Below, one piece after another: positions 16,782 through 24,571 of a DNA stretch of 64,000 bases. A program made the translations under genes and the position numbers. Positions within the stretch are counted from its first letter, which is position 1. Each line of letters opens with the position of its first letter. The DNA is taken from contig JACJXW010000007.1 of the NCBI GenBank assembly GCA_020636405.1, forward strand, positions 248,001-312,000. The letters are read 5' to 3'. Below the pieces are notes generated by a model, which saw nothing but the letters and a program-made list of their open reading frames with translations, was not told the origin of the DNA and did not search any database. The DNA comes from Lewinellaceae bacterium (GTDB lineage: Bacteria; Bacteroidota; Bacteroidia; Chitinophagales; Saprospiraceae).

Positions 16782-17190
16782 TTAACAATTTTGAGGACTC
16801 AAATTCAACAGCTAACAATCTACCATATTGCCTGAATCCATACTTGTCTTGGTATAAATCAATCAACTCTGTCTTCGGAAGTAAGGAAACAAACCCTCCA
16901 TAGTTTCGCTTAAATGCTATTGAACAGGCAAAAGCTATTAAACATCCTGCTATATTGTCCAACCGTTTTAATTTCCCGACATGCTTTCTTGATACTTCTA
17001 TCAGGTTTAGGTGAATCCTCAATTCTTCTTGCATATCAATCAGGGAAACTATTCCTAGTATTTGTTCTTCTTCACCAAGAATATAGAGTTTATATACTTC
17101 ATTTCCTTTCTCTTTATCCCAATCGAATCGAAAACCCTTATCATTCTTGATTATTTTTAAGTTAAGCTCAACACCCTGTTTCCGTGCCAA
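16756..17190 (-). CDS. GNAT-like protein, putative toxin; 5' end replaced by IS
   Basis: About 135 native residues with a weak GNAT acetyltransferase pattern (YILGEEEQILGIVSLID, LDNIAGCLIAFACSIAFKRNYGGFVSLLPKTELIDLYQDKYGF). Toxins of the GNAT type pair with small HTH antitoxins, as here. The only available start is a TTG at 17190, which lies within the left end of the IS4-like remnant (about 17167 onward), so roughly the first ten residues are IS-derived and the native start and promoter are lost. The gene may therefore be inactive. Confidence 0.5.
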   Translation of the reverse strand: MARKQGVELNLKIIKNDKGFRFDWDKEKGNEVYKLYILGEEEQILGIVSLIDMQEELRIHLNLIEVSRKHVGKLKRLDNIAGCLIAFACSIAFKRNYGGFVSLLPKTELIDLYQDKYGFRQYGRLLAVEFESSKLLIEKYIGDE

Positions 17191-17933
17191 GCCTTTTCCG
17201 TAATTTCAGCGAAAACCCCGCCCTGTGAAAAACGCTTTACGATGGGCTTGCCAGGACTTGCGGCGCTTTCTGCAACTCGATGAAGCTAACCGCCAACAAT
17301 TCCTTTACGCACCCGCTACCGCCTTTACCCGCTGCCGGCAACTCACTTTCGAGCGCACTGCCGTCCTGGTACTTTCCCTTTTAAAGAAAACGCTTTCCAT
17401 CGAGCTATTCGATTTCTTCCGGGCCCTTAAGCTGGACACAGCCACCAAAAGCGCCTTTGTATAACCTGCAAAGCATGTGCCTGTTCGCTCTGGAAAAGCA
17501 AGTGGGCCAAAAAACGCAAGGCAGAAAATATGCCTATCAGCTCAACCGAAATGTCGGCCTGGGCTATCTCAAACGCTTCCTGCCCGCACTCTTGCTGGAC
17601 GGGCCTAAACGATGGTGGGCCAGAGTCAAAGAACTCCTGGCCCTACTGCTTTCCGCCCTGGAGCCTATCCGCACGGACAAAACCCGCGTCCGCAAAAAGC
17701 GCCTGATGCGAGGGGCAGAGCGCCATATCTACGAACCCAATTACAAACCCTCGCTCTAGCCCGCCCGGGCGACACGCTCTCCTGTCAAAATTCAGGGCCA
17801 TCGGCCAAGCCGGTGGGAAGGGGGCGCTTTTGCCCCGCTTTATTATCTTTGCCTTGCTCCGGCGCAATGGCAGCGGAGCTGCCGGTTTTCACCCTTTGGT
17901 TTCGGTTTTGGGGCTTAACTTAATGGGGTTGAG
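17167..17933 (+). mobile_element. Internally deleted IS4-family element
   Basis: Left end CTCAACACCCTG and right end (other strand) CTCAACCCCATT are similar. The interior encodes only the N-terminal 75 and C-terminal 95 residues of a transposase. The right end stops 5 bases before GTTGTGG (17939-17945), an attC-like core whose flank matches the start of the PIN/antitoxin unit. Its right-end 85 bases occur again at 9.51 and 15.96 kb. Confidence 0.75.
17225..17759 (+). pseudogene. IS4-family transposase, middle deleted
   Basis: The first piece (17225-17464) ends in LSIELFDFFRALKLDTATKSAFV, typical of the start of Bacteroidota IS4 transposases. The second (to 17759) reads NRNVGLGYLKRFLPALLLD and ends ERHIYEPNYKPSL, the family's tail. 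The DDE core (about 200 residues) is missing between them and the frames differ. Confidence 0.8.
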
Positions 17934-17964
17934 GTGTTGTTGTGGGCCGTACATCAGTCTCATA

Positions 17965-18408
17965 TTAAATTTCAATCCAAATCAAATCCAAATATTCACC
18001 ATTCAAATGATTGAAATCTTTATCCGAGGTAATCAATTTGGAATTTGTTATAGAAGTTGTCGCAGCTATCCACAAATCATTCTTACCCATATTTCTTGAA
18101 GAATCTCCCAATGGTTTATCCTTCAATTTTCCTTGGCTAAAAGCATCAATCTCTCCATACCTTTTTATGATATCTCTTGAATTGATGTCTGCTATCAAAA
18201 ATTTTTGGAGGAATATTTCTAGGTTCCTTATTCGCTTTTGTTCCCAATTATTTCTTAATGCTATTGATTCTAATTCTCCCAATACGACCACCGATATTAT
18301 CGCAGTGTTTCCATTTCCCAGCGGGTCATAATTCTTATCTAACCAAGCCTTCTTTTCATGATCTCTCAAGTATATCAGGATTGCATTGGTATCGAAGAAA
18401 TAATTCAT
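17965..18408 (-). CDS. PIN-domain toxin (VapC-like ribonuclease)
   Basis: PIN fold with the acidic residues in place: FFDTNAILIYL (first Asp), VVLGELES (Glu), KNDLWIAATT (Asp) and LITSDKDFNHL (last Asp). Such toxins are Mg-dependent ribonucleases that cleave tRNA or rRNA and stop growth. The antitoxin candidate starts 11 bases upstream on the same strand. The pair forms one cassette-like unit: GTTGTAGGCCAT near 18867 (minus) and GTTGTGGGCCGT at 17939 (plus) match 10 of 12. Confidence 0.85.
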   Translation of the reverse strand: MNYFFDTNAILIYLRDHEKKAWLDKNYDPLGNGNTAIISVVVLGELESIALRNNWEQKRIRNLEIFLQKFLIADINSRDIIKRYGEIDAFSQGKLKDKPLGDSSRNMGKNDLWIAATTSITNSKLITSDKDFNHLNGEYLDLIWIEI

Positions 18409-18418
18409 CTAATCAGAT

Positions 18419-18691
18419 TTAAATCATTTTAAGCAACTCTTCTATTGGTTCCTGAAGGTCAATTTCTTTGATTAAACGGTCTATTTCTTCCTTGTCAAAG
18501 CCTTGATAATTTTGTTCTTTTTTCAATTGCTCAATATCCAATTTCTCTCTAATTGGTTTGACAATATCCATCAAAATTAAATTGCCCTTAGAATATTCTT
18601 TCAATACCAATTCTAATTTATTCAAAACTTCTTCATCTTGAAGGCTTGTAATTTTCTCAATCAATTTATATTTTTTTGTCTCAACTGTCAT
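18419..18691 (-). CDS. Antitoxin partner of the PIN toxin
   Basis: 90-residue, highly charged helical protein (KYKLIEKITSLQDEEVLNKLELVLKEY). The N-terminal segment resembles the short dimerising helix seen in many Bacteroidota antitoxins, where EKITSLQDEE is a recurrent motif. It lies directly upstream of the PIN gene. The toxin-wrapping tail would be the C-terminal IDRLIKEIDLQEPIEELLKMI region (inference). Confidence 0.75.
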   Translation of the reverse strand: MTVETKKYKLIEKITSLQDEEVLNKLELVLKEYSKGNLILMDIVKPIREKLDIEQLKKEQNYQGFDKEEIDRLIKEIDLQEPIEELLKMI

Positions 18692-18874
18692 GACCCCATT
18701 TTTATGTCAATCTTAAATCTCTCAATCCCCTATCGAATCCTTGTTACAACTCAATAAGTTAAGTTTATTTGTTGATTCTCGCAATTGTTTATCTCGGAAG
18801 ATTTCACAACAGAAGTTAATCGGCTGGTTATCAACCGCCTGTGCTATTCCTTCTAATGGCCTACAACGGGAGTT

Positions 18875-19196
18875 TGTGCCAAAACTTCCCCCAATATAAA
18901 GTTTTTCATCCTACCATGCACCGTGCTACGCCAGAGTAGCCAGGCTTTTGAGGAACCTCTTTTCCTAACCAGGCCCTCCACCCTGCACTACGTGGCTGAA
19001 GCCCAATTCCTCTAAGTCCAGGGAATCCACGTAGGTGTCTATCAACCGCACAGGGTTAGCTCTTGATAGCTGCGCTTCCAGGTTCAGCCGGATAAGCTCT
19101 TCTCGGCTGTTGCCTTCTCGGTGGCTCATTCTAGTCTGTTTTGATCCACCTTCAAGTTAATTCATAGACAATTTCTGGTAAATGACTTTTGGCACA
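18875..19196 (-). mobile_element. Mini-IS1182 derivative with terminal inverted repeats
   Basis: Ends TGTGCCAAAACTT at 18875 and, from the other strand, TGTGCCAAAAGTC ending at 19196. Inside, 18965-19129 (minus) encodes the first 54 residues of an IS1182 transposase (NPVRLIDTYVDSLDLEELGF), then a stop. Only 322 bases long, so it is non-autonomous. It begins 7 bases after the attC-like core CCTACAAC (18860-18867). Its ends differ from those of the 10.7 kb copy, so it is a separate IS1182 subtype. Confidence 0.75.
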
Positions 19197-19205
19197 GCCT
19201 GACGG

Positions 19206-19557
19206 CAGCCCGTGAAAAAACCCACCGCCCAATTTACAAAATTCCTATCACGCGGCCCTCCTGCACCCTGGAGTGCTGTATAGCCAGCCATTTTTCAATG
19301 CGCTCAGGCGCACCCTGGCGGCACGGAGCTGTAAAAAGCCAAAAAACAGCCTTTCCAGCCGCTCCAACAAGGCTTTTACGCCAATAATCGTTAGAACTCT
19401 CCTAAGGTTGTAGCTCGTGAAGATCAGCGCGAACTCCCCGGACACCTTCTCTTTGCCCTTCAGCAGCATGTAGGAATACCCCCAGCCACGCTTTAAGGTG
19501 CCGAAGGGGTGCTCCACTATGGCCTGCCTTCGCCGGTATTTCTCTTTGTTGGTGTAT
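19206..19557 (-). pseudogene. IS1182 C-terminal fragment truncating the DUF4145-like gene
   Basis: Encodes the tail RRRQAIVEHPFGTLKRGWGY onward and carries the same end CAGCCCGTGAAAAAACCCA (from 19206), preceded by CTGACGG. The retained coding part begins at almost the same codon as in the 10.7 kb copy (NKEKYRRR), which suggests a shared deletion hot spot or a common ancestor. The other end of the element is gone. Confidence 0.8.
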
Positions 19558-19770
19558 ATCATCATCAGACTTCATTCCATCATTCAACTCGTAACGTACA
19601 ATATTGTCCCCTTTACATGCAGGACAGATGGCAACCGAATAGATGATACTGTATCTAGGAAAAGTGGATGGCCTCTCTACAACATCATTAACATTGCCAA
19701 TAATTTCCATTCTCGAAACATTGGCACAATGGCCACACGCAATCGGATGCACTAAAGTCTCCTTGTCCAT
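19558..19770 (-). pseudogene. DUF4145-like N-terminal fragment
   Basis: About 70 residues starting at MDKETLVHPIACGHC, with two CxxC-type pairs (ACGHC, ICPACKGDN) that look like the zinc-ribbon start of DUF4145 proteins. It breaks off at SDDD where the IS1182 fragment begins. Upstream, GTTGTAG (19792 down to 19786, minus) is a cassette-like start. Confidence 0.6.
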
Positions 19771-19794
19771 ATCATAATTAGCTTTCTACAACAA

Positions 19795-19823
19795 ACTCCC
19801 TAGCACATCAAGCACTAGGGAGT
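19795..19823 (-). terminator. Perfect 9-bp hairpin after the small ORF (terminator or attC-like)
   Basis: ACTCCCTAG (19795-19803) pairs with CTAGGGAGT (19815-19823). On the minus strand it follows the stop codon of the 46-residue ORF by a few bases and precedes TTTGTTGTAG, the core that opens the DUF4145-like unit. It can serve as a terminator, a small attC-like hairpin, or both. Confidence 0.5.
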
Positions 19824-19830
19824 CCGTCAT

Positions 19831-19971
19831 TTACATCAGCAGTCTAAGGATTTGTACAGTGTAGTAGAAGATCATCAATAACTGTACAACAGTCTGCAAT
19901 TGTGGATCATGTTTCCATTTCCTTAGCCACCGCTTCCACCTTTCCGGTAGCTTTCTTGGCATCTTAGCCAT
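19831..19971 (-). CDS. Small ORF, 46 residues, basic with hydrophobic C-terminus
   Basis: ATG at 19971, stop at 19831. Residues 1-20 are rich in Arg, Lys and Trp (PERWKRWLRKWKHD); residues 28-46 are hydrophobic (VVQLLMIFYYTVQILRLL), a possible membrane segment. This is the composition of small membrane-active toxins, but no family is recognised. A hairpin follows directly. Coding status unproven. Confidence 0.4.
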   Translation of the reverse strand: MAKMPRKLPERWKRWLRKWKHDPQLQTVVQLLMIFYYTVQILRLLM

Positions 19972-20053
19972 TGGCAATAAGGGTTTAGGCCAAGAGTATG
20001 TGTGCCTTATACTTCAAAAGCATCCGCAATAAGTTAAAAACATGTAACTTTGA

Positions 20054-20111
20054 TTGCTTTTTTGTAATACTTGTTGTACTTTTGTAAGAGAAATTACATT
20101 TACAAATGTAA
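20054..20111 (+). promoter_or_regulatory. Bacteroidota-type promoter with an 18-bp palindrome at its start site
   Basis: TTG (20054-20056), 20 bases, TACTTTTG (20077-20084) matches TTG-N19/20-TAnnTTTG. The palindrome TTACATTTACAAATGTAA (20094-20111, two 8-base arms) would lie on the transcription start, the position of a repressor operator. No regulator gene is adjacent. Confidence 0.5.
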
Positions 20112-20147
20112 CAACAAGTACTGGCACTCTTAGCCGGTTAAGAAATA

Positions 20148-20178
20148 AGGTGCGTGCGCCAACACGTGCCTTTTTTTA
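20148..20178 (+). terminator. Rho-independent terminator-like hairpin
   Basis: AGGTGCGTG pairs imperfectly with CACGTGCCT, followed by seven T. With the promoter about 70 bases upstream it would define a transcript of roughly 85 bases, so a small RNA is possible. No ORF is seen between them. Confidence 0.5.
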
Positions 20179-20475
20179 TTCCCAACAAAGATAAGGTTTC
20201 CAAATGATTTTATCAGCATGAATAATCAACAGCCTGTTGATAACAACTTTATTTCCTGACTTTTTTTGTGGAAAACTATTTTTTTTGTATGGTTTTCATT
20301 TTATCCCTGACATAGCTTTTCTTCAAATCCTGGATCGGGTACTTCTCTTTGATGGTGAAGTTTTTTTTGCACTCTTCTTTTCACAAATACCCGTATAGTT
20401 GTAATTACCCAGTCCCACCAAAAATAGCAAATCTTCGGGCAAATCGCTATCTTAGCTAGGCCTAAAGCCAGGAGT

Positions 20476-20679
20476 ATGCCCAGGAAGTCCGCACCACCAT
20501 ACATCAAATGGGATAAGTTACGGCTGATCTACCGGATCAAAGCCCTGGAGGCTTATGTACATTCGCTGGAAAAAGCCTTCCGCCCACCGCCGAATACGGA
20601 ATCCTGGTGTATATGGATAAGGACAAGGAAGAACTTATCCGCCAGTTACTGCTCCGGGACCGGCTCCTGGAGGAGATGA
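20476..20679 (+). CDS. Putative IS66 accessory ORF remnant
   Basis: Begins 75 bases inside the left end of the IS66-like element and overlaps the transposase start by 73 bases. The first 35 residues (KWDKLRLIYRIKALEAYVHS) look like a helical coding segment; the rest reads like out-of-frame transposase. May originally have continued in the transposase frame. No function assigned. Confidence 0.3.
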   Translation: MPRKSAPPYIKWDKLRLIYRIKALEAYVHSLEKAFRPPPNTESWCIWIRTRKNLSASYCSGTGSWRR

Positions 20680-21439
20680 GCAAACTGCTGGGCGAGCTGA
20701 AGGAAGAAAACCAAAGCCTTCATGGTCAACTGGAGGAAGCCAGGAAAGCCGAAGAAGTACTGCGTAAACCCAAGAAAGACAGCAAAACCAGTTCCCAGCC
20801 TCCCTCCCAGGATGAGAAAGCCAAGATCACCAAACCCACCGGCTGGGGCGCCAAACCAGGGCATCAAGGCTTCAGCTATCAGCCTCTACCTCATGATAAA
20901 GTGCGAGTAGTACCGGCTACAGCCCGGCTGATACTCCAAAGCAGAAGTGCAACGCCCACCTGATCCGGGATTTGAAGTACATTGTCCTGGCCGAGCCTCA
21001 AAGCGCCGCTTTCGCCCAGGATGTCATCACCATGCTGCTCGACGCCAAAAAACTGGCCGGAAATGGCCAACGCCAGGAATATTGGATAAAGCAAGCAAAA
21101 GGAAGGCTGCAAGAATTAATAGGACAGAAGCTCGAAGAAAATCAGGAGGAGGCCATTACTATTCAAAAACGGCTCAGGAAACACCAGAATGAAATTTTAT
21201 TATTCCTGGAAAACCCAGCCGTCCCATTCACTAATAACGCTACCGAAAGGGCGCTCCGCCCGGCAGTTGTCCATAGAAAAGTGATACAATGTTTCCGCAC
21301 CAGCCATGGGGCTCAGGCTTTCGCCACCTGGTATTCCCTGATCCATACATTCCGAAAACAAAGGATAAATGTCTTCGAGGCACTGAAAGCAATATTCGAT
21401 GGAATTACTCCTAAAATCAACTTCCCCCAATTGGAATGA
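20607..21439 (+). pseudogene. IS66 transposase, central part deleted
   Basis: The N-terminal piece (20607-20963) has the coiled coil and the linker typical of IS66 (KDSKTSSQPPSQDEK, GWGAKPGHQGF). The C-terminal piece (from about 20945) starts at CNAHLIRDLKYI and includes FTNNATERALRPAVVHRKV. The zinc finger and most of the DDE domain between them are missing. Confidence 0.85.
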
Positions 21440-21563
21440 AATCAATTTGAAGCCATTCAAAATTTAATTCAAAATCATCCCCGCTGAATTTCTTGCCGCT
21501 TGGGCGCCTCGCCCAAAGCTGGAGGGAAAGGCATTTTTGTTAAGATTTGGACTGGGTAATTAC

Positions 21564-21711
21564 TTGCATTGCCAGCTTTGGAAATTGCCGGATGGCGTCA
21601 AGATATGCAAGGAGGGAGGTGTTCATGATTAGTGGAATTTTCACGAATATCCTCTTTTCCGTGCAGTTTGTTATCTGGCCGGGGCGCTTAACTTAATGGG
21701 AATGAGCTAAA
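21564..21711. other. Spacer ending in an IS4-like right end
   Basis: The last 30 bases (CGCTTAACTTAATGGGAATGAG) resemble the IS4-like right ends at 9.59, 16.19 and 17.92 kb and stop 5 bases before the core GTTGGGC (21712-21718), the same spacing as the other copies. The remainder shows nothing recognisable. Confidence 0.5.
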
Positions 21712-21749
21712 GTTGGGCGAAGTTTTAAATCATTATCACAGGAAGTAAT

Positions 21750-22256
21750 TCAGGGCATTTTAATCCTTACTCCTTCTTCTTGCAATTTTAATAACGCAAG
21801 GATTTTAGACATGTCTTTGCCCATCGAAGAACAAAAGTTTATCATGTCATATTCTATTTCACGTTGAATGCTTTCTGCTCTGTCCGAAATAGATTTAATT
21901 TTCTGAAATAATTCCTCTTTTTTATCTTCCCAATTTAAGCCATGTTTGCTTTCAGGCATAGCCTTGTGAACTAACCAATTTCTTTGATCTAAGAACGCAT
22001 TTAGTTCATCTTGTAGTGATGAATCATACAGTTTCTCTTTAATTGCAGCTTTAATAGCCTTACCCAAAGTATAACTTTGGTGCTGCTTTAAAAATTCACC
22101 AGCACGTTCCTTTGTTACTGCAGGATTCATTTTAAGAGTAATCGAATGGCTCAAAGCTTGCTCAACTATTTGGATTTTCCACAAAGCTTCTCCGACGAAA
22201 CAGTATAATGTAATTTCATCTTGGTTGGCTGGTATTTTTTTAATGTTTCTTTTCAT
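21750..22256 (-). CDS. HEPN-like protein
   Basis: 168 residues, all-helical by composition, with the RNase-type HEPN motif Rx4H in FLDQRNWLVHKAMPES. HEPN proteins are nucleases or nuclease-related toxins found in defence and toxin-antitoxin systems; a partner (MNT or NACHT-type) is often adjacent. Here the next unit encodes a NACHT-like NTPase, but an attC-like site separates them, so they need not be functional partners. The gene is alone in a unit (21712-22365) whose ends GTTGGGCGAAGTTTTA and GTTGGGCGAAATTTTA are inverted copies (15 of 16). Confidence 0.65.
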   Translation of the reverse strand: MKRNIKKIPANQDEITLYCFVGEALWKIQIVEQALSHSITLKMNPAVTKERAGEFLKQHQSYTLGKAIKAAIKEKLYDSSLQDELNAFLDQRNWLVHKAMPESKHGLNWEDKKEELFQKIKSISDRAESIQREIEYDMINFCSSMGKDMSKILALLKLQEEGVRIKMP

Positions 22257-22358
22257 ATTTTTTTTGTGTTAGGTGAAGGGCTTGCTGCCTAGTTTATAGA
22301 ATTTGTCCGTCTCAATATCTATTAATTGTCCTTAGATAGTTTGGGGTTGTAAAATTTC

Positions 22359-22433
22359 GCCCAACGTTCAGCACATGCGACGTAGCTGACAGAAATAAGC
22401 CCTTCCGCTATGTGCGAATGTGCTTTGTTGTGT
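22359..22433 (-). other. attC-like site between HEPN-like and NACHT-like units
   Basis: Cores GCCCAAC (22359-22365, fits RYYYAAC) and GTTGTGT (22427-22433). Between them CAGCACATGCG and GCTATGTGCGAATGTGC form an imperfect stem with bulges, as in attC sites. 75 bases, uninterrupted: the cleanest example in the window. Confidence 0.75.
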
Positions 22434-22437
22434 GAAT

Positions 22438-24504
22438 TCAGCTCAAAAATTTTTCCAATTTTTCATTCATGTTTAAACTTTTTAAGTCTCCCCAATTAAT
22501 TCCATATTGTTGTAACTTTGAGTCATTCAATTCATACATAGGAGAACCATGGCTTTTAACTAAAACCCCATTTCTCAATAACTTTTCAAATACAAGTTTT
22601 CTATTAGAGTTATCTTTTACTATGATGTTTTCAATGTATTCATGTTGTTTACCAAAAGCATTTTTGTTGTGTTTTCTAAATGGTGTCAGTATCAACTTAA
22701 GTGCATAAAGCTTATCAGAAAATGAGTTGTCTTCTAGCGTTGACATCTTCAAGTTTTCATTGTAATACTCACTCCAAGGATAGCGCCTAGATCCTGGAAA
22801 ATTTACATTGAAATCATTTTCACCAAGCTTCCTTACCTTCAAATTTCCTGTAATCTGATTATAATTAGCAGATACAATATTAACTATCGATTCTTCATAA
22901 CAGTTTACAGTAATATCACTAGCATCTATATGTAAATCTGAACAAGAAATTTCACTGTCTCTAACCTCAAATGATCTACCTCCGCCTAATTTTAAATGAT
23001 TATCAATCAAAATAATTGCGTTATGTAATCTTTTCTCGAAAACGAGTGGTGTTTCTTCTGATAAGATGCAGTCAAATGAAAAACTATTTATTTGTCCATC
23101 CCCATCTTCGTAGCTAATATCCAAAGAATATTCATTATCTTTTTCTTTTGACACTGTTAATAATTGACTATTGCCATATTGAAGTTTTGATGACACTGAA
23201 TCATAAATTAAGCCGGCATGAATACCCAAACATTTTTTATTACTCATTTTGGAGTAATACCCGGCGAATAAAGGAGAAAAGGTATAATCATTTTTCTTTA
23301 TCATTCCAAAAGCATCGTCCTTGAAATCATTTATAGATAATAAATATGCCAATGTATAATCTTTAAATGAAACGCTAGCAAAATCTCCCTTCCTTATGAA
23401 GGGATGATTAGGCAGGAACTGAATTACCGCTTCCATATACGCATTTTCTAACCAAGGTTCTCCTTGAATAAACTGAATAATTGACGTAGAATCATACTTC
23501 GAATCTAAGTATGTTACAATACATTTAAGTTGTACCTCTGGAGAATAAATCATTTCCCATCCATCAAACCTAGCAGGACAATTAATATTCTCTCTTAATG
23601 AGTTGATTACTTTGTTTTGCTCCCTTTGTAGTAAAGAGTTAATAAAATCAGATATAACATTCAAACCGCTTTTTACTTGACTACCATCAAAAGAATTTTG
23701 GATTTCAATATAGTTTTGTCCTGCTAAGTAATTTCCAATAGTCTGGAGAACTGGTGAATATCCAAGAAAGGATTTGGATATATCATGATTCCATATCTCT
23801 TCTGGTGACACTTCTAATCCAGCTCCAATCACATTAAATATTTTGTTTACTACATTATGGAAAGGCTCAACATGTGTTAGAAAAGAGGTATCTCCACTTT
23901 CTTCAAGCACTAACTTGATAAAATCCAAAGCCCCTTTATACCCAAAATAATCTATCTCATATAAAGAAAATGATTCCGATTCCTGAATTTCTTCTAATGA
24001 TAATAATATCCACTCAACCGTCTCAGTTCTTGAAAAGAAAATTACGTTAACATGAGGAGACTTTTTTACATACTTATATATCTCAGTCACGAAGTTATAA
24101 ATACCATCTAAGCCACTTATCATTTCTGCCTCATCAAAACCATCAAAAAAGAATGAGATTTCTCCTTTTTCAAGTCTTTGAAGAATTCCAACAAGATTTT
24201 CGTGACCGAAACAATCAGCTACAGTACCAATAAAAGTATTATCTCCCAACTTTAATTTTGACAAGTCCCAATAGTAACTGTTTTTTTGGTATGCAAAATA
24301 CTTTGCAAATGTAGTTTTCCCCACTGCTCCAGGGGCTGAAAAAATCATTATCGGTTTACCATTTGCTGATGGTATAATCTCTTTAAATGTTGGAAAAATA
24401 TACTTTGGTGCTTTTTCTATTTTTGAGATAGCATTATGATTTTCGATTTTTTTTTCTAAATCAAAGCTTCTCATCACTTTACTTATCAAGCCTTGAACTT
24501 CCAT
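22438..24504 (-). CDS. NACHT/STAND-like NTPase, candidate defence protein
   Basis: Large P-loop NTPase of 688 residues. Walker A IFSAPGAVGKTTFAK near residue 54, Walker B of the NACHT type (ISFFFDGFDEAE) near 118, sensor I region NVIFFSRTE near 152. Residues about 220-440 are helical (NACHT-associated). A C-terminal part with short polar beta repeats (EVRDSEISCSDLHIDASDITVNCYEE) ends in a winged-helix-like segment. Bacterial proteins with DGFDE-type NACHT cores are known antiphage effectors or sensors; no N-terminal nuclease or TIR domain is visible, so the output is unclear. Alone in a cassette-like unit (22427-24574) with ends GTTGTGTGAA, low GC. Confidence 0.72.
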   Translation of the reverse strand: MEVQGLISKVMRSFDLEKKIENHNAISKIEKAPKYIFPTFKEIIPSANGKPIMIFSAPGAVGKTTFAKYFAYQKNSYYWDLSKLKLGDNTFIGTVADCFGHENLVGILQRLEKGEISFFFDGFDEAEMISGLDGIYNFVTEIYKYVKKSPHVNVIFFSRTETVEWILLSLEEIQESESFSLYEIDYFGYKGALDFIKLVLEESGDTSFLTHVEPFHNVVNKIFNVIGAGLEVSPEEIWNHDISKSFLGYSPVLQTIGNYLAGQNYIEIQNSFDGSQVKSGLNVISDFINSLLQREQNKVINSLRENINCPARFDGWEMIYSPEVQLKCIVTYLDSKYDSTSIIQFIQGEPWLENAYMEAVIQFLPNHPFIRKGDFASVSFKDYTLAYLLSINDFKDDAFGMIKKNDYTFSPLFAGYYSKMSNKKCLGIHAGLIYDSVSSKLQYGNSQLLTVSKEKDNEYSLDISYEDGDGQINSFSFDCILSEETPLVFEKRLHNAIILIDNHLKLGGGRSFEVRDSEISCSDLHIDASDITVNCYEESIVNIVSANYNQITGNLKVRKLGENDFNVNFPGSRRYPWSEYYNENLKMSTLEDNSFSDKLYALKLILTPFRKHNKNAFGKQHEYIENIIVKDNSNRKLVFEKLLRNGVLVKSHGSPMYELNDSKLQQYGINWGDLKSLNMNEKLEKFLS

Positions 24505-24571
24505 GTTTTTTTTCTTTCTTTATACTCCTTTTCATGGTTCAAGGTTTCATTTATGCTTTTTCATTTCACAC

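Larger units (their letters stand above)
20401..21563 (+). mobile_element. Internally deleted IS66-family element
   Basis: Perfect 15-base terminal inverted repeat: GTAATTACCCAGTCC at 20401-20415 and GGACTGGGTAATTAC at 21549-21563. The interior has an accessory ORF (from 20476) and a transposase with its centre missing. The flanking 8 bases do not match, so target duplication is lost. It is the third IS family in this island that kept its ends but lost its catalytic core. Confidence 0.82.

Noticed and set aside
20401..21563. Target duplication of the IS66-like element
   Set aside because: The flanking 8 bases (GTATAGTT and TTGCATTG) do not match.
22438..24504. Intact Avs-type defence gene with known effector
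   Set aside because: The NTPase core fits, but no N-terminal nuclease, TIR or protease domain is visible, so only a NACHT-like call is made.
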